Shown: positions 35,601-43,304 of the stretch, one piece after another
How positions within the stretch are numbered: position 1 is the stretch's first letter
How the letters are laid out: each line of letters starts with the position of its first letter
Assembly: GCA_024123955.1 (NCBI GenBank)
Contig: CP099652.1
Span: 4,340,001-4,404,000, forward strand
From: Oxalobacteraceae bacterium OTU3CINTB1
GTDB lineage: Bacteria; Pseudomonadota; Gammaproteobacteria; Burkholderiales; Burkholderiaceae_D
DNA length: 64,000 nt
Direction: 5' to 3'
The notes under the pieces: model-generated
What the model was told of the DNA's origin: nothing
Databases searched by the model: none
Seen by the model: only the letters and a program-made list of their open reading frames with translations
Position numbers and translations under genes: made by a program

Positions 35601-36864
35601 CAATTTCGGCACGCTGGATCTGATCGCGGCGCTGGAATGGGTGCGGCGAAACATCGCATCGTTCGGCGGCGATCCGCAAAACGTCACCATCTTCGGCGAG
35701 TCGGCCGGCGGCTTGAATGTCTACACGCTGCTTGCCAGTCCGCTGGCGGCAGGCCTGTTCCACAAGGCGATCGCGCAGTCGCCGATCACGGCCAGCCACA
35801 CGATTGCGCACGCCCGCAACTACACCGACGACGCGCAGCCGGGCCACGCCGTCAGCTCGCGCGAGCTGCTGTGCGAATGGCTGCAAAGGGACGGCCGGGC
35901 CGCCGACCGCGCCGCCGCCAAGACGCTGATCGCTTCGATGACGGCGGCCGACATCGAAGCGTATGTCCGGGGCCTGCCGCCACAAGCCATGCTGGCGCCG
36001 ATCAAACCGGGTGCACTCAACTTCTACGACTCGCCCACGGTAATACAGGACGGCTACGCGCTGCCGGCCGGGCCGCTGTCGGAGGTGTTCTCGGACCGCA
36101 GCCGCTATCACGCGGTGCCCTTCATCGTCGGCACCAACCGCGACGAGTACAAAACCTTCATGTCCAATAATCCGGACTATGTGCGCATGTTGTTCGGGAA
36201 GCTGCCGGTGATGCGCAACCGCGCCCGCTACCAGCGCCACGCGGCCTACATGTCCGACCTGTGGCAGGCCAGCGGCGCGCTCGCCCCGGCCAGTGCGATG
36301 ATCGCCTCCGGCCATCAGGATGTCTGGGTCTACCGCTTCGACTGGGACGAGCAGCCGGCGATCCCGCTGGTCCAGCCGCATATCTTGCTGGGCGCGGCGC
36401 ACGTGCTGGAAGTGGCGTTCGTGTTCCGCGATCTGGATGGCGAGTTCGATCCGTTCCGCTCCTTCACGGCGGCCAACCTGCCCGGACGCAAAGAGGTATC
36501 CGATGCGATGGCCGGCTACTGGACCCATTTCGCCCGCCATGGGGAGCCTGGCGGCGCCGCTCTGCCGGAGTGGCGCCGCTGGAGCGCCGACGCGGCGCAA
36601 CCGCGCCTGATGGTGTTCGACACCAGCAAGGATGGCGGCACGCGCATGGTGGCGCATGACCGCAGCGTGGCCGCGCTGAAAACCTCGCTGGCCCAGGATC
36701 CGTCGATGCAAAACGATCCGCGCGAGCGCAGCGAACTCTATGGCCGCATGTTCCTGTGGTCGATTTTCGGCGGGCGGGAGGCGCAGCCGGTGTTGACGGC
36801 CTTCGCCCGCAAGCACGGTTATACGGGACAGGCGGAAACGTTGAAGCCGACCTACTGGCCTTAG
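32683..36864 (+). CDS. MMPL/RND transporter fused to a type-B carboxylesterase
   Basis: 1393 residues in one uninterrupted frame (GGAG before ATG). Residues about 1-785 are an MMPL/RND hydrophobic-compound transporter: two repeats, each with one membrane helix, a large periplasmic domain and five helices. The last helix ends near LVPALAHFLM. A Pro/Ala linker covers about 786-812. Residues about 815-1393 are a complete carboxylesterase: GLPYAQPPVGPLRW, oxyanion HGG (WIHGGANSSG), nucleophile Ser1007 in FGESAGG, Glu1155 in GTNRDEY, His1240 in GAAHVLE. RND topology places the esterase in the cytoplasm. It closes the sigma-54 operon. Transport direction and substrate are inference. Confidence 0.9.
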   Translation: MNTDNDLEQQPVIRRLEDFDTASGNLGERALFNYRPLVIFLCLLATIVLGFQATRIKLNASFEKMIPSAHPYVVNYLANKSDLNGLGNSVRIAVEAKNGTIYDRAYLDTLQRLNDELFLLPGVDRPFMKSMWTPSTRWAAVTEDGLDGGTVIPDGYDGSAASLEQLRANIARSGEIGQLVASNFKSSIVFVPLMDKVPQTGEALDYRVLSESLEKIRARYEKEGVHIHITGFAKIVGDLIEGLQQVLLFFVLAIAICGGVLFWYTRCWRSTTLVVVCSLVAVLWQCGLLATLHYELDPYSILVPFLVFAIGMSHGAQKMNGIMQDVGRGTHRVVAARYTFRRLFAAGLTALLCDAVGFLVLVSIQIKVIQDLAVIASIGVAVLIFTNLVLLPVLLSYTGVSAQAAQRSLQADSGSKEQPWLWTFLDRFTQRRWATVTVAASVVLGGLGFAYSLNLKVGDLDPGAPELRADSRYNRDNGYLVSNYAASSDIFVVMIKTPPDQCTQYGTLSKVDELAWKLEQLPGVDSTNSMAALSKLATTGYNEGNFKWYDLIPNAGALGAVQTRAPRELFNQSCSLLSLYVYLKDHKAETLTRVVDAVEAFAAANNTADVQFQLAAGSAGIEAATNIVVKKAMRDMLFWVYGAVILLCYATFRSWRAVLVAVLPLVLTSILCEVLMVVLGMGVKVATLPVIALGVGIGVDYALYVLSVMLSRMRAGDSLSAAYLHALQFTGRVVILTGVTLAVAVATWLFSSIKFQADMGILLAFMFLWNMVGALVLVPALAHFLMPGTAASQPSPPGAKADPTQPPAPASDSLRHTETGDVIGREDLHDTHAWLGLPYAQPPVGPLRWKAPRPALPWDGVRQATVCGPAAMQPGGVSLELPPEQWGLPAGSEDCLSLNIFAPRHATAALPVMFWIHGGANSSGTAATYTTLRNLAGQDQLIVVSANYRLGIFGWFSLEELAREDDTPADRSGNFGTLDLIAALEWVRRNIASFGGDPQNVTIFGESAGGLNVYTLLASPLAAGLFHKAIAQSPITASHTIAHARNYTDDAQPGHAVSSRELLCEWLQRDGRAADRAAAKTLIASMTAADIEAYVRGLPPQAMLAPIKPGALNFYDSPTVIQDGYALPAGPLSEVFSDRSRYHAVPFIVGTNRDEYKTFMSNNPDYVRMLFGKLPVMRNRARYQRHAAYMSDLWQASGALAPASAMIASGHQDVWVYRFDWDEQPAIPLVQPHILLGAAHVLEVAFVFRDLDGEFDPFRSFTAANLPGRKEVSDAMAGYWTHFARHGEPGGAALPEWRRWSADAAQPRLMVFDTSKDGGTRMVAHDRSVAALKTSLAQDPSMQNDPRERSELYGRMFLWSIFGGREAQPVLTAFARKHGYTGQAETLKPTYWP

Positions 36865-36879
36865 CATCACCATAAAACG

Positions 36880-36973
36880 CGTAGGGCGGATTAGGCGGAA
36901 CGCCGTAATCCGCCATTTTTGAGCCGCCGACGGCGCATGCATGGCGGATTACGCTTCGCTAATCCGCCCTACG
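36880..36973. repeat. Nested inverted repeat (GTAGGGCGGATTA element)
   Basis: CGTAGGGCGGATTA (36880-36893) is the exact reverse complement of TAATCCGCCCTACG (36960-36973). Inside it, GTAATCCGCCAT (36905-36916) pairs with ATGGCGGATTAC (36941-36952). The GGCGGATTA unit thus occurs four times. It looks like a small dispersed palindromic repeat and could end transcription of the MMPL-esterase gene. The rest of 36974-37219 has an ATAAGGA-CGGT-TCCTTAT palindrome (37069-37086) but no gene I can support. Confidence 0.75.
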
Positions 36974-37219
36974 TGGATCCGTTGTACGCATGTGAGATCG
37001 ATCCCAGCAGATTACGCCCAATGCTGCGGTGCAATATTATTTTTGTAGTTATGTCATGTCCCGATTGAATAAGGACGGTTCCTTATGCTACTCTTTCAGC
37101 ACAAATACCGGCCCAGGCCCGGAAAATGGGGCCTGTCGAGGCGGCATGGAGCAACGCAACGGGGTTTTGTGCAGCGCGACAAGCAGGCATACCAGTGTTT
37201 CTTTGAAGCGAGGTTCCAC

Positions 37220-37675
37220 ATGGCTGAGTCAAGTTCATTCGCACGCGATGGTCACTACATAGTCTGTACGCCGGTGAAGTCCGAGGATGGGAAGTACAGG
37301 CCGCGTTTCCGCATTTATCGCGGCACCACGTCGGCCTGCGAAATGGTCCACGAGCAGACATTCCCGTCGGAGGAATTCGGTTCGCCCCCGGACGCCAACC
37401 GCTACGCGGCCCAACTGGCCACCTACTGGCTCGATCAATGGCCGATCAAGGGCTCGTACATTCGCGCCACCGATGGACGGACGTTTTCGTATCTGGGGAC
37501 GTACAGCGTCGGTCACGGCGCCGACTGGAACGCGCGCGTCTATTGCGACGGCGATTTGAAGGGTACGCCGAGCGGCGTCTTCGTCTACAACTTTTTCCGC
37601 CACGAGAACATCACGCACGCGGCAGAAAACATGATCGTCGAATCGATCAACCACGGCATCGGCATCAGGGATTGA
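37220..37675 (+). CDS. Hypothetical protein
   Basis: 151 residues from the ATG at 37220, seven bases after GAGG; the frame is open further upstream (to 37085) but that part reads like non-coding sequence. Soluble, no signal peptide, two Cys, aromatic-rich (HYIVCTPVKSEDGKYRPRFRIYRG). I do not recognise the family. It is convergent with the ZnuD-like receptor and lies downstream of a palindromic promoter-proximal element. Confidence 0.6.
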   Translation: MAESSSFARDGHYIVCTPVKSEDGKYRPRFRIYRGTTSACEMVHEQTFPSEEFGSPPDANRYAAQLATYWLDQWPIKGSYIRATDGRTFSYLGTYSVGHGADWNARVYCDGDLKGTPSGVFVYNFFRHENITHAAENMIVESINHGIGIRD

Positions 37676-37699
37676 CGCCGACGCCGCCCAGGCAAGCGC

Positions 37700-39700
37700 T
37701 TAGAACTTTGCGCGCACGCCGAACACGACGTTACGGCCCGGCAGCGGCGAGATATCCTTCAACACCGACGTCGAGACGCGGATCTCGTCATTGGTCAGAT
37801 TTTTCGCCAGCAGGAACCACGTCAAATCGTACGCGCCGACTTTCTGCGTGTACGACACATTGGCGTTGACTTGGTTGTAACCAGGCGTATCGGTGCTCTC
37901 GAAGCTCGCCAGGCGGTCCTGCGACTGCGCGTGCACCAGCGACAGGCCCGCGCGCCATTGTCCCATCTTGTAGCCGGTGCTCGCGCCGATCCGGTTGGCC
38001 GGTTGCAGCGGCAGGCTGCCGCCCCGATCCAGCTTGCCACGCGTGGTATCGGCAAACACGCGGCCAGACCAGCCGGCGCCGTGCGGGTTGTATTCCAGTT
38101 CCGCCTCGGCGCCCTGGATGGTGGCATCTTCCTGCAGGAAGATGCGCTGGCGCAGTTCGTCGCCCGGATTGCCCTCTTCGTCCACCAGCTGGCCGGTGAT
38201 CTGGCCGTAAATGAAATCGCTCACCTTGTTGCGGTACACGTTGGCCTTCCAGCGCACCAGGCCAGTGGTCTTCTGCAGCGACAGCTCGATGTTGCGCGAG
38301 GTCTCCTTCTTGAAATCGGCGTTACCGATATCGAAGGTGACGGTGGCGTCGTGCGGACCGGCCGAGTACAGTTCTTCGGTCGCCGGTGCGCGCTGCGCGT
38401 ACGACAATGTCGCGCCCAGGCCATAGCCCGGCACGAACGGCCACATGCCGCCGACCGACGCCGACTTCAGATCGAACGAGCGATCGACGCCGGTGACCGG
38501 CTTGCGCTTGACGCGCTCCACGCGGGCGCCGGCGTTCACGCGCACCACGCCCACTTCGGTCTCCTCGACGAGGAAGGCGGCGGTCGACGTCGAATGCGTG
38601 ACCGGCACGGTATCGGCGCCGCCTTCGGCGCTCAGCGCCGAGAAGTGCGTGTTTTCGGTCTGCACGCCGAAGGTTCCATGCCAGCCGGCGACCGGTTTGT
38701 GCGCCAATTCGGCGCGCGTTTCCAGCGAACGGTTTTTGAAGATCACCTCCGGCTGGTTCTCGTCGTTGAGCTCCGCGTGTTCGTAGTCGGTGTAGCCGGC
38801 CTTGAACTTGAACGATTCGAATCCCGGCAGCGGTGCCTTCACCAGGCTGTCGAAGTCGTAGCGGGTCTGCTTCTGATCGATCTTCGACCCCTCGTCGCTT
38901 GGGATGCCATACAGGTTGGTCAGGTGCGACACCGACGCGCCGACGAAGCCCCAGCTGTCGACATACGACGAGCCGACACCGGCGTTGCGCTGGCGGGTGT
39001 CGGAATGCGGCAAGCGGCCGGACGCGGAATCGGGATCGTTCAGCACGCGGTTGCCGGGGATTTTATAGTCGCCGGTGTTGCGCGCGTTGCCGTCCACGTG
39101 CCACGCCATCTTGCCCACCGAGCCGTCCAACGTGCCGGATGCATTGCGGCCGTCGTCGACCGTGCTGCCGCGCGCCTCCAGTTGACCGGTGAGCTTCGGT
39201 TCCAGCACGGTCGGAATGCGTTCGTTGACGACGTTTACCAAGCCGCCGATGGCGCCCGATCCATACAGCAGCGCAGCCGGGCCGCGCAGGATCTCGATCT
39301 GCTGCGCCACCGCACCCTCGCCGGCCACCGCGTGGTCGTTCGACAGGCCTGACACGTCGGAGACGGCCATGCCGTTCTCCAGCATCTTGACGCGCGCGCC
39401 TTCCAGGCCGCGAATGATCGGACGCGAGGCGCCGGCGCCGAAGGCCGATGCCGACACGCCCAGTTCCTGCGACAGCGTCTCGCCGAGCGAGCTGCCTACC
39501 TTGTCGCGCAATTCGTCGCCCGACAGCACTTTGGCCGGGGTCAGGATCTGGTCGCTGTCGGAATCGCCGAAGGGCGTGGCGGTGACGATCACGCGCGGGA
39601 CGGCGGCGTCGGTGGATTTGGTGGCGGTGGATTGCGCGTGCGCCAGGGTGGACAAGGCGGACAGGATCGCGCTGGCCAGCAGCGTGCGTGGGATATTCAT
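37700..39700 (-). CDS. TonB-dependent receptor, ZnuD-like (zinc/metal uptake)
   Basis: 666 residues: signal peptide ending AHAQ, plug domain (VIVTATPFGDSDSDQ; RPIIRGLEGARVKMLENGM; LLYGSGAIGGLVNVV), then a 22-strand barrel ending VVFGVRAKF. The plug signatures and length match the ZnuD family of outer-membrane zinc receptors. It imports metal, probably zinc, with TonB energy. The small His/Cys membrane protein gene 93 bp upstream is co-directional and probably in the same operon. AGAGG precedes the ATG. I could not confirm a Zur box. Confidence 0.85.
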   Translation of the reverse strand: MNIPRTLLASAILSALSTLAHAQSTATKSTDAAVPRVIVTATPFGDSDSDQILTPAKVLSGDELRDKVGSSLGETLSQELGVSASAFGAGASRPIIRGLEGARVKMLENGMAVSDVSGLSNDHAVAGEGAVAQQIEILRGPAALLYGSGAIGGLVNVVNERIPTVLEPKLTGQLEARGSTVDDGRNASGTLDGSVGKMAWHVDGNARNTGDYKIPGNRVLNDPDSASGRLPHSDTRQRNAGVGSSYVDSWGFVGASVSHLTNLYGIPSDEGSKIDQKQTRYDFDSLVKAPLPGFESFKFKAGYTDYEHAELNDENQPEVIFKNRSLETRAELAHKPVAGWHGTFGVQTENTHFSALSAEGGADTVPVTHSTSTAAFLVEETEVGVVRVNAGARVERVKRKPVTGVDRSFDLKSASVGGMWPFVPGYGLGATLSYAQRAPATEELYSAGPHDATVTFDIGNADFKKETSRNIELSLQKTTGLVRWKANVYRNKVSDFIYGQITGQLVDEEGNPGDELRQRIFLQEDATIQGAEAELEYNPHGAGWSGRVFADTTRGKLDRGGSLPLQPANRIGASTGYKMGQWRAGLSLVHAQSQDRLASFESTDTPGYNQVNANVSYTQKVGAYDLTWFLLAKNLTNDEIRVSTSVLKDISPLPGRNVVFGVRAKF

Positions 39701-39793
39701 GGGTAAACCTCTAGCTAAAAAACATGACAGGTCGCACCGTGGATAGCCGAAGCCGGACCACGGTGACGCAAAATTCAGGACGGATTTCGGGTG

Positions 39794-40132
39794 TCAGGCC
39801 AGAGGGGGAGCGCGCGACTGGAAGACGCAAACGGTGCGTTCGCAGGCGGTAAGGGTGGCCGGCGTGGCGATCACGCCGCTGCCGATGGCGACGACGGCGA
39901 CCGTCACCGGCGCCGATGTCAGCGCGGCCGACACATGGGCGACGGTGACGCATTCGGCGCACACCTTGTGCACCGCGATGCGTTTGCGGGTTTCGGCCTG
40001 CTCTTCGCTGGTGAACGCGGTGTCCGACTGCGTTACGTCGATCCAGTGCGAATAGACGTGCGCCGCCCCGATCTGCTGCGTGAAGAGCAGCAGAAACGCG
40101 AGAAACACATGAATGATCGAACGGCGATGCAT
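39794..40132 (-). CDS. Small His/Cys-rich secreted protein (DUF2946-like)
   Basis: 112 residues with an N-terminal hydrophobic segment, then HVYSHWIDV, an acidic stretch and HKVCAECVTVAHV, followed by a second hydrophobic segment. The His/Cys clusters suggest metal binding in the periplasm. Proteins of this layout are frequent partners of metal TonB receptors. The start codon has a weak RBS. It precedes the ZnuD-like receptor on the same strand. Its exact role, chaperone or sensor, is unknown. Confidence 0.6.
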   Translation of the reverse strand: MHRRSIIHVFLAFLLLFTQQIGAAHVYSHWIDVTQSDTAFTSEEQAETRKRIAVHKVCAECVTVAHVSAALTSAPVTVAVVAIGSGVIATPATLTACERTVCVFQSRAPPLA

Positions 40133-40274
40133 CGGTCGGAGTTGGCCGGTGAGGTAACGAAGGCATTATTCTAACCGCAACGCACAAAAAAAGGGGCTTG
40201 GCTCAAAGCAAGGGGTGTCAGTCCTACATGCAAGCCGCTTGCACGCCGACAGCTTCCGAGCTCATCAGTAGATA

Positions 40275-40293
40275 AGATGAGTCGTACTCATCT
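40275..40293 (+). promoter_or_regulatory. Palindrome directly before a lipoprotein gene's ribosome site
   Basis: AGATGAG-TCGTA-CTCATCT is a perfect 7-bp inverted repeat ending three bases before AAGGA. It could be an operator or a leader hairpin. A further CTCATC lies just upstream at 40261. Confidence 0.4.
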
Positions 40294-40307
40294 ATAAGGA
40301 AAAACCC

Positions 40308-40544
40308 ATGAAAAAGCTCCCCGCGCCGGCCAAATTCGCCTTGGCAATGATCCTCACCGCAGCCGCCGTCAGCGGCTGCAAGAAGCAGGACGCCGATCCG
40401 GTGACGCCCGAAACGAAGATCGGCGCCACGCCGGACGCCGGCAACATCACCCCACCGGTACCGGGCAACCAAATGCCGCCGCCGGCCGCGCCAGCCCCCG
40501 CTCCCATCCCGATGCCGGAAGCGAACACCCCGGCATCACACTGA
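40308..40544 (+). CDS. Small proline-rich lipoprotein
   Basis: 78 residues. Basic N-terminus, hydrophobic core and lipobox AVSGC with Cys24, so it is probably lipidated and membrane-anchored. The mature part is Pro/Ala-rich (about 30% Pro) and likely disordered. RBS AAGGA is at 40296-40300. Function is unknown. Confidence 0.65.
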   Translation: MKKLPAPAKFALAMILTAAAVSGCKKQDADPVTPETKIGATPDAGNITPPVPGNQMPPPAAPAPAPIPMPEANTPASH

Positions 40545-40577
40545 TCCTGGAGAGGCCGCAACCAAGGTAGCAACGAA

Positions 40578-40832
40578 CTACGCGGCCTCCGCCTGCTTCA
40601 AGCCCGCCACGATACCGGCCGCAACAACCACATCATCCTGCTTCCTGCGCGACAAATTGCTGCGCTGGTTCTCCGGCGCCGCACTCAGCACCTTATAAAC
40701 GATATGCCGCGGCACGCCATGGCTCATGGCGTACTCTGCTGCGGGCTGCAAACCTTCCTGCGGAAGGAGCTCCAGCGCCTCGTCCATGATGGCTGCGGTG
40801 GCGGTGGGTTTTCGGCGGTCTGATAAGGGCAT
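40578..40832 (-). CDS. Hypothetical small protein
   Basis: 84 residues, soluble, Ala/Glu-rich helices with a basic middle (NQRSNLSRRKQDD). A TAIMDEALELL ... EYAMSHGVPRHIVYKVL pattern resembles a short helical DNA- or protein-binding unit, but I do not recognise a family. The gene is convergent with the lipoprotein gene and upstream of nothing on its strand. Confidence 0.5.
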   Translation of the reverse strand: MPLSDRRKPTATAAIMDEALELLPQEGLQPAAEYAMSHGVPRHIVYKVLSAAPENQRSNLSRRKQDDVVVAAGIVAGLKQAEAA

Positions 40833-40903
40833 TTTTCAATTCCACTAAAATATTTAACAGAATTCAGTTTACTCTTGTCAACGTCATCCGTATGTTCGCC
40901 AGT

Positions 40904-43198
40904 TCACCCCGCCACCTGCGCAAGGCTGAGTCGTATGGCGATCGACTTGGCCGCCGGCACCATGCTCTCCAGCGCATGATGCTCCAGCGCCATCAAAGGG
41001 TTGCATTCGGGAAAATATCCGGCCACGCATCCCGCCGGAACGTTATACGCCACCAGCCGCAGCCCTGACACGCTGCGGGCGATACCGTCGCCGGTCACCG
41101 CGCTGGCATCGACCAGATCGCCCTCCGTCAACCCCAGCCGCGCGATATCCGCCTCGTTGATCAGCAGTACCCGCCTGCCGCCCTGGATACCGCGAAAACT
41201 GTCGTTCTCGTTATAGATCGTCGTATTGAACTGGCTGTCGCTGCGCACCGTGAACAACCGCAGCACGTCGCCCCGCGGCAGCAGCTGGTCGGGATCGGCG
41301 TCCAGCACCGTCGGCGCGATGAAGTTGGCGCGCCCGTTCGGCGTCTTCCACTTGCGCTCGGCGGCCGGCACCGGCCGGCGGAACCCGCCCGGCGTCCACA
41401 TGCGCGCATTGAAGTCGTGGAAAATCTCCGGATACGTCACGGCGATGGCGTCGCGGATGGTGGCGTAGTCGGCCACCCAGCCATCCCAATCGACCGCCGG
41501 ATTCGCCGGCAAGGCCGCCTTCGCCAGCCCGGCGATGATCGCCGGTTCCGAGCGCAACAGATCACCGGCCGGGTCCGCCCTGCCCTTCGAGCCGTGCATG
41601 CAACCGGTGCTGTCCTCCACCGACACCGCCTGCTCGCCGCCGGCTTGCCGGTCCACCTCCAGCCGGCCAAGGCAGGGCAAAATGTACGACACGGCCCCAT
41701 GCACCAGATGGCTGCGATTCAGCTTGGTTGCCACCTGCACGGTCAGCCGCAGCCGCGACCAGGCCGCCTCCACGCGCGCGGTATCTGGCACGGCCCGCAC
41801 GAAGTTGCCTCCCAGCCCGATAAACGCCCGCACCGAGCCATCGAGCACGCCCTCGCAGGCCTCGACCGTATTCAGGCCCTTGCCGCGCGGCGGCTCAAAG
41901 CCGTATTGCTTCGCCAATTGATCAAGCGGCGCCAGGTCAGGCTTCTCCGTGATGCCCACCGTACGTTGCCCCTGAACATTGGAATGGCCGCGCACCGGAC
42001 AAATGCCGGCACCCGGCTTGCCGATATTGCCGCGCAAAAGCAGTAAATTCGACAGCATTTCCACATTCTGCACGCCCAGCCGGTGCTGCGTCAGGCCCAT
42101 GCCGAACACGCCGATCACCTTGCTCGCGCTGGCATACACGGCCGCCACCTCCTCCAGGTCGCGACGGGCCAGGCCCGAGTGGCGCTCGATCTCGCTCCAG
42201 CTTTCCTCACGCGCGCGTTCGACCAGCGACTCCAGCCCGGCCGTATGCTCGGCGATAAATTCGGTATCGAGCACACGCGGCGTGCCCACCGCAAGCGCCG
42301 CATCGTCGGCCGCGATCAGCGCCTTGCACAAGCCCAGCATGGCCGCGCTGTCGCCGCCGGCCCGCACCTGCAAATAGCGCGTGCTGATGGTGGTCTCGGC
42401 GCCGGTCAGCATTTCGGCCGGCGACTGCGGATTGGCGAAGTGCAGCAGTCCTGTCTCGCGCAGCGGATTGAACGTGATGACGGGAACGCCCCGGCGGCGC
42501 GCCTCCTGCAATTGGTGCAGCATCCTCGGGCTGTTGGTGCCGACGTTCTGCCCGAAGAACAGGATGCAGTCGGTCTGCTCGAAATCCTCCAGCGACACGG
42601 TGCCGATCGGCACGCCGATGGTCTTGGGCAGCGCCACCGAGGTGCTCTCGTGGCACATATTGGAGCTGTCGGGCAGATTATTGCAGCCGTAGAGACGCGC
42701 CAGAAGCTGGTACATATACGACGCCTCCAGCGAGGCGCGGCCGGAACAATAGAACACCGTGCTTTTCGGCTCCAGCGCCTTCAGTTCGCGCCCGATCTCG
42801 GCGAACGCGCTGTCCCAGTCGACCGGCACATACCGGTCGCTGGCGGCGTCCCAACGCAAAGGTGTCGTCAGCCGCCCCACCGCCTCCAGCTGATGGTCGC
42901 TCCAGCCCAGCAGCTCGCCGACCGTGTGCTCCTCGAAGAAGCCGGCGTCACAGCGCTTGCCCGTCACTTCCCACGCGGTGGCCTTGGCGCCGCTTTCGCA
43001 AAACTCGAAGGGATGGGGATTGGCCGGCTTGGCCCAGGCGCAGCTGACGCAGGCCACGCCGTCGGTCTTATTCAGGTGGATCAGCAGCTTGCTGCCCTCG
43101 AACGGCACATGCTCGGTGAGCAACGCCGTGGCGACCTTCTTCACCGACCCCCACCCGCCAGCGGGATGGGGATAGGGTTCGGGCGTGGTGGATTTCAT
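40904..43198 (-). CDS. FdhF/YdeP-family molybdopterin oxidoreductase
   Basis: 764 residues from the ATG at 43198, which follows AAGGAT; the upstream open frame lacks an RBS. Cys50, Cys53 and Cys67 sit where the formate-dehydrogenase Fe-S cluster would be. The molybdopterin domains include SNMCHESTSVALP and the GKPGAGICPVRGHSNVQG loop, and the C-terminal dinucleotide-binding domain has FTVRSDSQFNTTIYNENDSFRG. This is the YdeP-type group; E. coli YdeP affects acid resistance but its substrate is unknown. No FdhD or second subunit is adjacent. Confidence 0.88.
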   Translation of the reverse strand: MKSTTPEPYPHPAGGWGSVKKVATALLTEHVPFEGSKLLIHLNKTDGVACVSCAWAKPANPHPFEFCESGAKATAWEVTGKRCDAGFFEEHTVGELLGWSDHQLEAVGRLTTPLRWDAASDRYVPVDWDSAFAEIGRELKALEPKSTVFYCSGRASLEASYMYQLLARLYGCNNLPDSSNMCHESTSVALPKTIGVPIGTVSLEDFEQTDCILFFGQNVGTNSPRMLHQLQEARRRGVPVITFNPLRETGLLHFANPQSPAEMLTGAETTISTRYLQVRAGGDSAAMLGLCKALIAADDAALAVGTPRVLDTEFIAEHTAGLESLVERAREESWSEIERHSGLARRDLEEVAAVYASASKVIGVFGMGLTQHRLGVQNVEMLSNLLLLRGNIGKPGAGICPVRGHSNVQGQRTVGITEKPDLAPLDQLAKQYGFEPPRGKGLNTVEACEGVLDGSVRAFIGLGGNFVRAVPDTARVEAAWSRLRLTVQVATKLNRSHLVHGAVSYILPCLGRLEVDRQAGGEQAVSVEDSTGCMHGSKGRADPAGDLLRSEPAIIAGLAKAALPANPAVDWDGWVADYATIRDAIAVTYPEIFHDFNARMWTPGGFRRPVPAAERKWKTPNGRANFIAPTVLDADPDQLLPRGDVLRLFTVRSDSQFNTTIYNENDSFRGIQGGRRVLLINEADIARLGLTEGDLVDASAVTGDGIARSVSGLRLVAYNVPAGCVAGYFPECNPLMALEHHALESMVPAAKSIAIRLSLAQVAG

Positions 43199-43304
43199 GG
43201 ACGATCCTTGATAAAAGTATCGGTCCATTCTAGGTGCCGGGGCGGCCGGCCTCTGTATGTCAGCGCACGAAGCTGCGACATCGAGGCCGGCGTTCCGGGT
43301 CAAC

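Noticed and set aside
33529..36942. 1137-codon open frame on the minus strand
   Set aside because: It is antisense to the MMPL-esterase gene, rich in Arg/Gln/His/Val with no domain, and arises from the high-GC third-position bias of the real gene.
40133..40200. A Zur box upstream of the His/Cys protein and ZnuD-like receptor
   Set aside because: A GGTTAGAATAATGCC-like stretch is present but lacks a convincing dyad; not enough to call.
40552..40589. GAGGCCGC/GCGGCCTC inverted repeat as terminator
   Set aside because: The 22-nt loop and lack of a T-run make it weak, and one arm is inside a coding sequence.
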